64,000 nucleotides of DNA, from contig CAKPHG010000004.1 in assembly GCA_934157035.1 (NCBI GenBank), positions 1 through 64,000 of the forward strand, in the 5' to 3' direction. This stretch comes from an uncultured Clostridia bacterium (GTDB taxonomy: Bacteria > Bacillota > Clostridia > TANB77 > CAG-508). The translations under genes and the position numbers were made by a program. Under the pieces are notes generated by a model, which was given only the letters and a program-made list of their open reading frames with translations, was not told the origin of the DNA and ran no database searches. Below are positions 1 to 9,190 of this stretch, in pieces (within the stretch, counting starts at the first letter, position 1; every line of letters begins with the position of its first letter).

Positions 1-1539
1 AATTTCACACTTTTATCGTGATAAATCCATATTTTATCAATTAAACACTCTAAAATATATCTATTTGGTTCATTAGATTTTAGAATATCATCAAAATATT
101 CTATTGCCGTTTTTAATCTTTTTATTTTTTCTGTGTCTAAATCTTCTTGCTGTTGTTCTAATAGTTTTTGTAATTGTTCTATACGATTAGTTTTGTCTTT
201 TTCCAATTCTTTATATGTATTTTCAATCATTTCTCGTTGATACTCATTTGTAGTGTTAGTTAAATCTTTAATTTTTTGACTAATCAAAACTTTGTATTCA
301 GCATTTAATTTCTCAATTTCAAATTTAATTTTTTCCTTATTATTTGTCTTAGCATTAGTTTTTGTTTGAAGCTGTATTTTATTTATTTCATCTATGTATT
401 TATTTTTAGTGAATTTTAAAAATTCTTTGAAATGTATAATTATATCTGATTCTTTAATTTCATGGCATTTACATCTAGCTTTACCATAAGTTCTATACCT
501 AGAACATTCATAACCCTTTTGAGATTTTTTTCTAGTTATAGTTATGCCACTTACTCCAAAACCACAATCACCACATCTGCAAAGTCCTGAAAAGTAATAG
601 TTTCTTTTTCTTGTACTTGATGTACTTTTTGTATTTAGTCTTCTCTTTCTTATTTCTTGAGCTAAGTTAAATGTTTCTTTAGATATAATTGCTTCATGAT
701 GATTTTCAAATACAAAATGCTCTTCCTCTGGAAGCTTTATTGCTTTACCTCTTATGGATACAGTCTTTTTCTTATGAGTTCTAAGTGTGCCACAATATAC
801 ATCATTTTCTAAAATATTTCTTATCATATATGTGGACCATAATTTTTGAACAGGATGTTTATATATTCTGCCTCTTTCTAGATGTTTCATTTGATAGTAA
901 ACTGATGGAGTTGGATAATTATATTTACTATTTAGAATATCGCAAATTTTCTTTCTTCCAATTCCTTCTTCGGTATATAACTTATATATTAATTCTATAA
1001 CAGGTCGTAGTTCTTCATCAACATATAGCTTTGTTATATCTTCTGGATCTTTTATATATCCATAATAATTTCCCATAATTAATCTTCCTGTTTTTTGTTT
1101 AGAATACATGTGGTCTCTAGTTTTTCTTGAACAATCTTTAACATATCTTTCATTAAACCATGTCGTTATTCCAATAGTATCATCTCTATCATTTAAAACA
1201 TCATAAGTTCCACCCATTTCAGAAACTAATATTAAATTCTTTTGAATATTCTTAAACTCATCTATTAAAACTAATACTCGTCCGTTATGTCTTCCAATTC
1301 TTGATAAATCTTTTGCTATGACTACATCAATTTTTCCTCCTTTTACTTTTTCAATCATTTTTGAAAATGCAGGTCTGTTAAAGGTATATCCCGAAACATT
1401 GTCATCTATGTAGAAGTCTGAGATGGTCCAATTACGAGAAATTGCATAGTCTTGAATAATTCTTTTCTGTTCTTCAATACTTGCATAGTTTTCTTTATCT
1501 TCGTCTCTAGACAATCTACAATATCCGTACAACTGTCAT
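1..1539 (-). CDS. Large serine recombinase, cut by window edge, with +1 frameshift at codon 5
   Basis: Site-specific recombinase expected to integrate and excise a mobile element. The long frame, open to the left edge, encodes a serine-recombinase catalytic domain (YCRLSRD with likely nucleophile Ser10, SIEEQKRI, KDLSRIGRHN), a Recombinase domain, a zinc ribbon (CRCGDCG, later CKCH) and a Lys/Glu-rich coiled coil. More than 500 residues are visible and the C-terminus is missing. The Shine-Dalgarno GGAGGA (1544-1549) lies 4 nt from ATG 1539, but that frame reads ATG ACA GTT GTA CGG ATA TTG TAG. Skipping the C of CGG (1525-1527) gives MTVVGYCRLSRDED and enters the long frame. The only start already in the long frame is TTG 1532, 11 nt from the SD. 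Family assignment is sure; the start depends on the frameshift. Confidence 0.88.
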
Positions 1540-1579
1540 TTTATCCTCCAAATCTCGCCTGATATTGCTTATTTTCATG

Positions 1580-1795
1580 TTAGCATACATTTCTATTTAA
1601 TCCCACTTGTTTCGTAATTATTTTTTCAAGAATCTCGGGATAATTCTCTTTTCCACTTACAAAAATAGCCACGCTATATTTTTCTTGTTTATACTTTTTA
1701 ACTAAATCTTTTGTTTCTTTTTTCTGGAGCTCATCTTCTGTCAAATAAATTTGAACATACTTCGTGCCTTGTATTTCTGCTATTGTAAGTTTCAT
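1580..1795 (-). CDS. Small protein upstream of the recombinase
   Basis: A 71-residue protein, 40 nt upstream of the recombinase and on the same strand, so probably co-transcribed. It has a beta-rich start (MKLTIAEIQGTKYVQIYL), a charged middle and a segment YSVAIFVSGKENYPEILEKI. There is no signal peptide or membrane segment. I cannot name a domain. Similar-looking short open frames often precede large serine recombinases in clostridial integrative elements, so an accessory role in the element is an inference. Composition matches its neighbour. Confidence 0.6.
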   Translation of the reverse strand: MKLTIAEIQGTKYVQIYLTEDELQKKETKDLVKKYKQEKYSVAIFVSGKENYPEILEKIITKQVGLNRNVC

Positions 1796-1869
1796 AGTTT
1801 ATTTTACCTTCCCGAAGTTAAATCTACACGTTTGGAAAAGAATTAAATTTTTACTAGGCAAACAAACAA

Positions 1870-1907
1870 GAAAACCGCAGGTGTGCTATTGCACATTGAG
1901 GATTTTC
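1870..1907. repeat. Imperfect 38-nt inverted repeat upstream of the element genes
   Basis: The outer arms GAAAACC and GGATTTTC and the inner arms GTGTGC and GCACAT surround a TATT loop. It is richer in G+C than its surroundings. It lies upstream of the two element genes in an otherwise non-coding stretch (1796-2286), so it may be a terminator or attenuator of element transcription or a recombination-associated site. Confidence 0.55.
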
Positions 1908-1964
1908 GAAGTGAAGTTTAACAACGTAAAAATTGTAATTATTTTTCAAACAACCTAACTCCTT

Positions 1965-2016
1965 CATAACACTTCTAATAAATGTTATGCTAAAAAGAGA
2001 ATTGTTATCTCTTTTT
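1965..2016. terminator. Two adjacent hairpins, the second terminator-like
   Basis: CATAACA/TGTTATG (1965-1989) is followed by AAAAAGAGA/TCTCTTTTT (1992-2016) with a 7-nt loop. The second hairpin has A and T runs on both sides, so it could terminate on either strand. The rest of 1796-2286 shows no coding pattern. Confidence 0.5.
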
Positions 2017-2192
2017 ATTTTAAATTACAATATAGAAACACAGTAAAACTTTTTCATATTTATCAAATTTCATTACCTCACATTCTCTCTATATAAAGCT
2101 AAAAATTTTATCATTTCCCGCATTTTTAATTTTTTCAAATTTTTTTTTAATTTTTGCAGGAAGATAGAAACGTACCAAACCCCAATAAGAGT

Positions 2193-2211
2193 CTAAAAGT
2201 GTAACTTTTAG
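2193..2211. repeat. Short perfect inverted repeat
   Basis: CTAAAAGT, GTA, ACTTTTAG: an 8-bp perfect inverted repeat just outside the terminator of the next gene. It lies where the mobile element could meet chromosomal sequence, so it is a possible attachment-site feature. No second copy is visible in the window. Confidence 0.3.
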
Positions 2212-2228
2212 CGTGATACTTCAAAAAT

Positions 2229-2255
2229 ATAGAGGCGACATTTTGACGCCCCTAT
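2229..2255 (-). terminator. Terminator of the hydrolase operon
   Basis: ATAG-A-GGCG pairs with CGCC-C-CTAT around a 9-nt loop. On the minus strand it is followed by ATTTTTG. It lies 32 nt past the stop codon of the hydrolase gene. Confidence 0.7.
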
Positions 2256-2286
2256 AAAATTATAGAACTATTATATAAATTGTAAT

Positions 2287-3252
2287 TTATCTTTCATAAT
2301 CTTTGTGTAATTCTTGCTTTTTTACTATTCCATTTACACTTCTTATAAATTCTTTTGGTTTCTCACTATGAATACCATGTCCACAATTAAAGTATTCTAC
2401 TTTGATATTGCGAATTAATTTTGAAACTTGCTCTAAATCTTCATCTGATAATGCTCCCTGAATAAGTCCATCTTTACCAATAGTAGTATTTGCTTTCATA
2501 AATAAAGTATCGCATTTTATATTTGAAAGTAATTCTTCATAATTAACATTTGCATTAAAAGAATCATTATAAAAAGTTTCTCCAAAATAAGGATCATACT
2601 CATTCAAGCCATTAAATCCTTCTAAAAACTTTTTTGGCCAGAATGGAACTTTCAAAGTTTTTTCTGGATGTTGTTTTCTATATTTTAAAGCAAATTCTCC
2701 CAATTTATTTTTTAATTTTTCTCTTGAATTTTCTGGAAAGAAGTTCCAACAATATTGATTCATAAAATAATAATATACAAAATCTTTTTCTTCTTTTTGA
2801 TTTATATAATTATGGCATACTGTTGATAGGTCTTTAAAATTAAAAGTATTAAACCTTCTATTTGCATTACTTGAAAATAAAGGTGGATCTTCCAATATTA
2901 AGTTACTACAGAAATTAGAATTAGAGGCAATGTAACAAGCAATTAATCCTCCAGATGAATGTCCTAAAACAGATATATTACTATTAGTAATAGCTTGTAT
3001 AAATTCAATTAAATCATTTCCTTGAGTTACTAAATTATATTTTTCTTTATTATGAGAACTTTTGCCATGTCCATAGCAATCTACCAAAATCAAATGAAAG
3101 TTTTTTGCTAAATCTTTTGCAATTTTTGAATAACTAACTGCACTTGTTCCCTGAGCATGAATAATTAGTAATATAGGTTTATGGTTATCTGTTTCATAAT
3201 AGTTAATTATACTATTATCACTTGTTCTAAATTGTTTATTTATTAAATACAT
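2287..3252 (-). CDS. Alpha/beta hydrolase
   Basis: A 321-residue cytoplasmic alpha/beta-hydrolase fold enzyme. Visible are the oxyanion-loop region HAQG (32-35), the nucleophile elbow GHSSG (97-101, Ser99), and a C-terminal acid and histidine region ending NCGHGIHSEKP. The fold is clear; the substrate is not. It follows the AbrB-like gene by 10 nt, so the two form an operon read from the promoter at 3503-3531. The regulator may control the hydrolase. Length is normal for the family and there is no signal peptide. Confidence 0.85.
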   Translation of the reverse strand: MYLINKQFRTSDNSIINYYETDNHKPILLIIHAQGTSAVSYSKIAKDLAKNFHLILVDCYGHGKSSHNKEKYNLVTQGNDLIEFIQAITNSNISVLGHSSGGLIACYIASNSNFCSNLILEDPPLFSSNANRRFNTFNFKDLSTVCHNYINQKEEKDFVYYYFMNQYCWNFFPENSREKLKNKLGEFALKYRKQHPEKTLKVPFWPKKFLEGFNGLNEYDPYFGETFYNDSFNANVNYEELLSNIKCDTLFMKANTTIGKDGLIQGALSDEDLEQVSKLIRNIKVEYFNCGHGIHSEKPKEFIRSVNGIVKKQELHKDYER

Positions 3253-3262
3253 TCTTATTACC

Positions 3263-3457
3263 TCATTTCTTTAATATATCATCTGCTAAATCTTCTATTA
3301 CATCTGACTTTACAAGTGCAATTCCTTTTTCTTTATCACATAAAACAATAATAGAATCCCCAGACTTTATATCAAACATTTTTCTTGCTTCTACTGGTAT
3401 TACAATCTGCCCCTTTTCTCCTACTTTACAGATACCTACATACTTATCTTTTTCCAT
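3263..3457 (-). CDS. AbrB/SpoVT-type DNA-binding regulator
   Basis: A 64-residue swapped-hairpin AbrB domain protein. The signature GEKGQIVIPVEARKMFDIKSGDSIIVL is typical of AbrB/MazE-like transcription factors and spans most of the protein. The SD AAAGGAGA (3466-3473) fixes the ATG at 3457. As first gene of a two-gene operon it probably binds its own promoter. No toxin partner is next to it, so an antitoxin role is less likely. Confidence 0.85.
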   Translation of the reverse strand: MEKDKYVGICKVGEKGQIVIPVEARKMFDIKSGDSIIVLCDKEKGIALVKSDVIEDLADDILKK

Positions 3458-3502
3458 TTTATATTTCTCCTTTGAATCTTATTTGTTATACTTTTCATAC
3501 TT

Positions 3503-3531
3503 ATTATACCTTATTAATATAAAAAAAGCAA
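3503..3531 (-). promoter_or_regulatory. SigA-type promoter of the AbrB-hydrolase operon
   Basis: Minus strand: -35 TTGCTT (3526-3531), 17-nt spacer, -10 TATAAT (3503-3508). Confidence 0.7.
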
Positions 3532-3604
3532 TAGAAATTTTTGTAAAATCTATTACTTTCTATTCGCTAAATTGTAATTTGTCTTTTACAATAATAGCAT
3601 AAAA

Positions 3605-3645
3605 GAGAAAATTATTCTATACTACTTGTATAAAATAATTTTCTT
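3605..3645. terminator. Terminator-like hairpin
   Basis: Arms around AAATTATT-TATAC and GTATA-AATAATTTT form a long A+T-rich stem downstream of the 3692-4258 gene, 47 nt past its stop. A second weaker repeat, ATTGTAA/TTACAAT, lies at 3571-3592. Confidence 0.5.
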
Positions 3646-3691
3646 AAATAAAAGTGGTTATTGTTAATCAACTATTGCGTATTGCGTTTTT

Positions 3692-4258
3692 CTAATTCTC
3701 ATAAATACTTTTAAATCTTTCTCTGTCCACATTCTCTTGATTATTAATATAGTCCAAGTATTTTTCTTTATTTTCTTCTGTATATGGAGTATCAGCATAT
3801 AAATCTTGTAATAATATTGTTCCATTTGGCTGTCCAATACCCACAAATATATAATTTTCACCTATCTTTGGTAATTCCTCATCTGTTATATAATCACCTT
3901 TATGCAATATAAGAGTTCCATCTTTATCATATCCACCAGGATAAGTTACTTTAATTATATTTTGTAGATCACCCTTCAAATTTTCTGTTACCTCGATTTC
4001 ATATATAGTTCTAGCTGAGCCATAATCTGAGAATGTCCTTTCAATTTCCTTATCTACCTTTCCTATAAACACATAATCAGCAAATCCAACTTGATAATAT
4101 GGATTTGTTTCTTCATTCACAAGTACTGTATCATAATTTAATTTGCCATTTGGCTTATAATTTGAATTTCTATTGTTAAAGTACCAAATTACACCACAAA
4201 TCATAGCAATTATAAAGATAACTAAAATAGATAAAATAATAATTTTTTTCTTTTTCAT
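3692..4258 (-). CDS. Membrane-anchored extracytoplasmic protein of unknown function, likely ECF-sigma target
   Basis: 188 residues. A Lys-rich start and one hydrophobic segment (about 5-27) anchor or export a soluble domain rich in beta-strand-like stretches (YVFIGKVDKEIERTF, IYEIEVTENLKGD, IIKVTYPGG, YIFVGIG). I do not recognise the family. It lies directly downstream of the anti-sigma gene but has its own promoter motif (4325-4357). That motif is nearly identical to the one in front of the sigma gene, so it is probably part of that sigma factor's regulon, perhaps an envelope-stress effector. Confidence 0.75.
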   Translation of the reverse strand: MKKKKIIILSILVIFIIAMICGVIWYFNNRNSNYKPNGKLNYDTVLVNEETNPYYQVGFADYVFIGKVDKEIERTFSDYGSARTIYEIEVTENLKGDLQNIIKVTYPGGYDKDGTLILHKGDYITDEELPKIGENYIFVGIGQPNGTILLQDLYADTPYTEENKEKYLDYINNQENVDRERFKSIYEN

Positions 4259-4324
4259 AACAATACCTCCTTTATTTTGTTCTTATTTTAATAAAAATAA
4301 GCTTTAATTCTACTAATAATCAAC

Positions 4325-4357
4325 TACATAGTAACATATTTTAAAAAAAAGTTACAA
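4325..4357 (-). promoter_or_regulatory. Putative ECF-sigma promoter, copy 2
   Basis: Minus strand TTGTAAC, then 15 nt, then TGTTACTATGTA. This matches the copy at 6150-6182 in sequence and exact spacing. TGTAAC resembles the AAC-type -35 element of ECF promoters. It lies about 67 nt upstream of ATG 4258. GTAAC and GTTAC are also inverted repeats, so an operator is possible. Confidence 0.65.
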
Positions 4358-4380
4358 CTTTTGTTCAAAAAATGATTAAT

Positions 4381-5568
4381 TTATTCTGTAGTTACTAATT
4401 CTTCTGTTCCAATGTTATTTGTTTCATACTGTATATCAAGAGCTCCTCCTATTGTATCTAATTCTTTAATTTTATTCCAATCACTAATACTGTTGCTTGT
4501 AACTGTAACTTTTATATTGTTTTTATCCTCCATCAAAGAAGATGAAGTAACAAATGGTAGTTCTTTATTTTGCATTTTTTCACTTATTTTATTTTGTAAT
4601 TTTATTAAATATTCATAGGTATATTCAGCTTTTTTAAATATCGTTTTACTTTCTGTTATTCCTAAAATATTACATATTTGTTTTCTATTTTCTGGACTAT
4701 CTTCATAAAGTAATATTACATTGTTGCCATTATTATCAATATATTTTCCTGAATAATAAGTTGGATAATTTGTAGTAGTTATTTGTGTCGGTTCTTCGTT
4801 TATATTTATATCTTTTTCTTCCATTACTTTATTTACATTTTTAACATTATTAATTAATGATTCTAGTAAATCCACTAATTGATTTTCTGTAATGCCTGTT
4901 GTTTCAATATCAAAATATATATCTTCATATTCAAAAGTTACTATATACATTTCTTTCCATTGAGATATAATTAATTCTAACTCTCCAATTCTTGAAATGT
5001 TTTCTTTATCATTATCTATAAAATAATCCCTTAATGGTTCTCCTTTTTCTGAAAAAGATATTCTTATTTTATTTATACTATCTTTTTCATAATAGAAAAC
5101 ATAATCATGTAATACATCATATTTTTCTGAATCTTGACTATCTTTTATATATACATTATAACAATCGGTTAATTTATATTCGTTTGGTATAGCGATATTT
5201 TTTATAAAATTATATTTTTCTGGTAATTTCTTCATTTCAATAGTTTTTATGTCTGCATCAAAACTAGCCATAGCCATATCATCTAATTTATTTATGTTTA
5301 ATTCAATATTTAAACTTTCATCTTTGTTTTGTATTTCTTCTGTCTTTCCAATTTCCAAAGTGTCATTTTGAAATATATTATTATTTAATTTATTTGTCCC
5401 TACAAATATACCTACTCCTAATATAAATACAGCACATATAGATGAAATTGTATAAATTAACTTCTTATTTTTACCAATTTTCATACCAAACTCCTTTCTG
5501 ATGTTTGATATAGCTATTTCTTCTTTTATGTTTTTTCTTATTTTTTCTTTTAGATCATTATTTTCCAT
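4381..5568 (-). CDS. Membrane anti-sigma factor
   Basis: 395 residues from the chosen start. There is a short cytoplasmic N-terminus, one membrane helix (about 36-57, LIYTISSICAVFILGVGIFVG) and a large outer domain, as in anti-sigma factors with a DUF4367-like exterior. It overlaps the sigma gene, the usual arrangement for such pairs. Three in-frame ATGs are present. GGAGG at 5577-5581 is 8 nt from the ATG at 5568, but overlaps or nearly touches the upstream two (5583, 5574), so 5568 is preferred. It should hold the sigma factor at the membrane until an envelope signal arrives. The exact family is inferred. Confidence 0.75.
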   Translation of the reverse strand: MENNDLKEKIRKNIKEEIAISNIRKEFGMKIGKNKKLIYTISSICAVFILGVGIFVGTNKLNNNIFQNDTLEIGKTEEIQNKDESLNIELNINKLDDMAMASFDADIKTIEMKKLPEKYNFIKNIAIPNEYKLTDCYNVYIKDSQDSEKYDVLHDYVFYYEKDSINKIRISFSEKGEPLRDYFIDNDKENISRIGELELIISQWKEMYIVTFEYEDIYFDIETTGITENQLVDLLESLINNVKNVNKVMEEKDININEEPTQITTTNYPTYYSGKYIDNNGNNVILLYEDSPENRKQICNILGITESKTIFKKAEYTYEYLIKLQNKISEKMQNKELPFVTSSSLMEDKNNIKVTVTSNSISDWNKIKELDTIGGALDIQYETNNIGTEELVTTE

Positions 5569-6109
5569 AGCCATAACCTCCATCCTCTAAATTTTTTCTT
5601 ATTTTTTTTCTAACTCTATGAAGAATAACTTTTACATTTCCAACAGTACAGTTTAAGTATTCTGCAATTTCTTTTGTTGTTCTATTTTCATAGTAAAACA
5701 TAATAAATACAGTATATTCTTCTTTTTTTAGAGTTTTTAATGTGTTTTTTATTATTATGTTTTGTTCATTTTCTTCTGCTTGTTTTTCGAGATTACTATT
5801 ATCTACAATTTTTTCTTCATACTCAGATATAGAAAAATTTATTTCATTTTTTCTGTACTTATTTTTAATAATGTTTTTAGCAGTTCCTGCTAGGTAAGCC
5901 TTAATATCTATAGTATTAGAAATCTCTTTACTATTGTTCCATACGGCAATAAATACATCAGATATTATTTCTTCTATATCTTCATCTGTTAGATATATAC
6001 TAATCCCATTTTTTACAATTATATAGACATATCCATAGAAGTCATCTAATAGTTTGTCTATATCTACTTTGTCATTTAATAGATAATCTTTTAAAATTTC
6101 TTTTTTCAA
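5558..6109 (-). CDS. ECF-type RNA polymerase sigma factor
   Basis: 183 residues with a sigma region 2 (ITDEDIEEIISDVFIAVW type, about 35-60) and a C-terminal region 4 helix-turn-helix (TTKEIAEYLNCTVGNVKVILHRVRKKI, about 147-173). The start is TTG at 6109, 13 nt after AAAGGAG, a long spacing; no ATG fits. It overlaps the anti-sigma gene by 11 nt using that gene's preferred start. The motif at 6150-6182 lies 41 nt upstream and recurs before the 3692-4258 gene, which suggests autoregulation. Confidence 0.88.
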   Translation of the reverse strand: MKKEILKDYLLNDKVDIDKLLDDFYGYVYIIVKNGISIYLTDEDIEEIISDVFIAVWNNSKEISNTIDIKAYLAGTAKNIIKNKYRKNEINFSISEYEEKIVDNSNLEKQAEENEQNIIIKNTLKTLKKEEYTVFIMFYYENRTTKEIAEYLNCTVGNVKVILHRVRKKIRKNLEDGGYGYGK

Positions 6110-6149
6110 TTTAGATCTAAATCTCCTTTTATTTTAGTTAACTTTCATA

Positions 6150-6182
6150 TACATAGTAACATTTTTCTTAAAAAGGTTACAA
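6150..6182 (-). promoter_or_regulatory. Putative ECF-sigma promoter, copy 1 (autoregulation)
   Basis: Minus strand TTGTAAC, 15 nt, TGTTACTATGTA, same spacing as 4325-4357; differences fall only in the A/T-rich spacer. It is placed correctly for a transcript starting about 35 nt before the sigma start codon. Confidence 0.65.
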
Positions 6183-6207
6183 ATTTTTTTAAAAAAAATT
6201 CAAAAAA

Positions 6208-6248
6208 AAGTTGCCGTTCTAATCATTAAAAAATATGAGCGACAACTT
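6208..6248 (-). terminator. Terminator of the mgtA transcript
   Basis: Minus strand AAGTTGTCGCTC pairs with GAACGGCAACTT (one wobble, one mismatch), then a run of seven T. It lies after the broken small membrane gene and before the sigma promoter. Confidence 0.75.
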
Positions 6249-6288
6249 ACTATTTTTCCAACTAATTACTAAATTGTGTAATTTGCAA

Positions 6289-6521
6289 TTATTTTTTACC
6301 TATCCTTGTCAAAAATCGTACTACAAATTCAATAGCTAAAATGAATAGATAAAATCCCAGCCATATAGCCAAACTTATTTACAGCCAATTGATAGTCCTA
6401 CTAATAAGCCACTACTAAAATTTTCAAAACTGCTTGTCTCATTTCCAGTAAAAAATGTAAATGCTAAATATAATAAATTCTCTAAAACTATCAAAAATGT
6501 TCCTATTTTTAATTGATTCAT
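6289..6521 (-). pseudogene. Small membrane protein broken by a one-base deletion
   Basis: From ATG 6521 the frame gives 48 residues (MNQLKIGTFLIVLENLLY, then FTGNETSSFENF and GLLVGLSIGC) and stops at 6375. Adding one A to the AAA run at 6378-6380 continues into SLAIWLGFYLFILAIEF and VVRFLTRIGKK, ending at 6289: a plausible two-helix protein of about 77 residues. It starts 28 nt after the mgtA stop, so it belongs to that operon. The lesion is in an A run and does not involve CGG, unlike the recoding sites. It could be decay, a sequencing slip or -1 slippage. A truncated relative precedes mgtA (9191-9247). Confidence 0.6.
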
Positions 6522-6549
6522 TCAAATCATCTCATATCTTCTATTATTT

Positions 6550-9157
6550 CTATATCCATTCCTTATATTTCTTTATATAAATTTTCTTTGCATAACTTGC
6601 TACAATACAATATAAGAATGTGACTCCAAATATCATGAAAATATATTTTAATGCAATTGGTGCTAAGCCTATCGCAGTTCCTAGAGGCGTAAATGGTACT
6701 AAAATTCCTATTATAATTAACAGAATTGAAGATATATAAACAGCCTTATGTGCATTACTTTGTATAAATGGTGTTTTTGCCGTTCTTATAATGTGCATTC
6801 CTATTAAATTTGATACTATACTGTAAGTGAACCATATTGTTTGAAAGTGTGTAACATCTCTAACTGTGAAAACAAACCATAATAGTAAAAATACAACTAT
6901 ATCAAATAGTGAGCTTACAGGACCCATAAAAAACATAAACCTTTTTAAGCTTTTTATATTTAATTTTTTTGGCTTTCCAATCAATTCTTTATCTACATTG
7001 TCAAACGGAATTGTCATTTGACCAAAGTCATATAATAATCCTTCTACTAATAGTTGAATTGGTGTTTCAGGTAAAAATGGTAATACAATGCTTGCAATAA
7101 TTACTGAAACTACTTCCCCAAAGTTGAAACTTGTTGCCATTTTTATATATTTCATTAAATTTACGTATGTTTTTCTTCCGCTCCATTACACCATCTAGTA
7201 GTACATTAAGGTCTTTTTCAAGTAATATAATATCCGCAGTTTCTTTTGCAATATCAACTGCAGTATCAACGGAAATTCCAACATCGGAATTTGTTAACGC
7301 TGGGCTATCGTTTATTCCGTCTCCCATATAACCTACAACATTTCCATTTTGTTTTAAAACTCTAACAATCCTTGCTTTTTGTATTGGAGAAAGTTTTGCA
7401 AATATATTAATTCTTTTTAATAATCTTGATAGTGCTACATCTGATAAGGCATCTATTTTATTTCCAGTTATGATTTCTTTTGAATTTATCCCTGCTTTAT
7501 TGCAAACACATCTTGTAACTTCAACATTATCACCTGTAAGAACCATAACTCTTATTCCTGCATTGTTTAAGCCTTCTATTGCTTCTTTTGCACTTTCCTT
7601 TGGTGGATCAAGAAAACCAATAAAGCCTAATAAAGTCATGTCCTTTTCATCAGTGCTATTAAAATCTTTTTTATTATTAGTTATAAATTTTTTACAAATG
7701 GCAACAACTCTAAAACCTTCCTCATTTAAGTTTTTACAAATTTTTCTCATGTTTTCTATTTTTTCATTTGTAAGCTTTTCCGTTTGTCCCTTATCTTCAA
7801 ATGTTGTACAAATATTTAGAATTTCTTCAACAGCACCTTTGGTTATTAATTCATCTTTATTATCTATTTCTACTGCTACAGATAAACACCTACGAGAAAA
7901 GTCAAAAGGAATTTCATCTATTTTTTTATATTTTTCTACACTATTCTCAATTCCAATAGTTTTAGCTTTAGCAACTACTGCCTCGTCTATATTACTCTTT
8001 AGACCTGTTTGCAAATAAGCATTTAAAAAAGCATATTTTAAAATATCAAAATCTTCTTCTCCATTTACATTCAAGTATCTTTCCAGAACAATCTTATCTT
8101 CTGTCAATGTTCCTGTCTTGTCTGTACAGAATATGTTCATTGCTCCAAAGTTTTGAATTGAATCTAACTTCTTAACAATAGTCTTCTTTTTTGACATTCT
8201 CACAGCACCTTTAGATAAACTTGAAGACAAAATAACAGGTAACAATAGTGGTGTTATGCAAATGGCTATTGCAACAGCAAAAGTAAATGCTAGAATAATA
8301 TCATGTTTTTCCACATTTATCAAAAATACTATTGGAATCATAAAAATCATAATTCTAATTAATAATTTACTTATACTTTCAATACCTTTTTGAAATGCTG
8401 TTTTTTCTTTTCCAGAAGTTACGGTATTTGCTATTTTTCCAAAATATGTTGAATCTCCAACTTTTATTACAACACCTTTTGCTGAACCAGATACAACATT
8501 TGTACCCATAAAACAGATATTATCAAAATCCGATATACTGTCTAATTCTTCTTGATTGTTTTCTAATTCAACGGTTTTCTTTATATTATCTGATTCTCCA
8601 GTTAATGAAGCCTGTCCTACATATAAGTCTTTTGATTCGATTATTCTTAAATCAGCTGGTATAATACTTCCAGCAGACAATAAAACAATGTCTCCTAAAG
8701 TTACATTTTTAACTGGTATATTTATTTCTTTGCTATCTCTAATAACTGTAGTAGTTGTTTCAACTATTTCCCTTAATTTTTCTGCTGCCTTATTAGATCT
8801 ATATGACTCAAAAAAATCTAATAAAGTACTTGCAGTAACTAAAATTACTATGACTATTATATTTGCATAGCTTGGTTCTATTGCTAAATATATATCTGTA
8901 TATATTAAGATAATTGAAATACCAATTAAAATGCAGTTAAAAGGTGTTAGTAAACTTTGTAGTAAATAATTATACCACTTCTTAGGTTTAGCCTTTTTTG
9001 TTTCGTTAAGACCAAATTTCTTAATATTAATTTCAGCTTGTTTACTAGTAAGCCCCTTTTCATTTAAGTTATGCTTTTTTAAAAATTCATCTCTTTGTGT
9101 AGTACTGTCTTCTCCATACATTTTTAATACATCAACATTTTCTTTTGAATCACTCAT
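6550..9157 (-). CDS. mgtA: MgtA-like P-type ATPase, +1 frameshift at CGG codon 660
   Basis: Membrane P-type ATPase, closest to the Mg2+ importers MgtA/MgtB. Visible are the actuator motif TGES (186-189), the phosphorylation site CTDKTGT (Asp346) and the hinge GDGINDSP. The frame from 9157 breaks at CGG (7178-7180) after VME and ends at 7067. Skipping one C gives VME-GRKTYVNLMKYIKMATSFNF, the family sequence, and continues through the last helices to 6550, for 868 residues in total. The usual membrane motif TPEMLP reads TPLLLP here, so the ion is uncertain. It is preceded by a good promoter (9291-9320) and a short leader frame. Without recoding it would be a pseudogene. Confidence 0.85.
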
Positions 9158-9190
9158 ATTTACACCTCTTTACAAAAAAAATATATAATC

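Noticed and set aside
2270..3595. Similar AAATTGTAATTT stretches at gene ends as a dispersed repeat.
   Set aside because: Short, A+T-only and partly coding; expected by chance at this composition.
3664..3861. A 65-codon minus-strand frame overlapping the 3692-4258 gene.
   Set aside because: It lies in another frame of a better-supported gene with SD and signal anchor.
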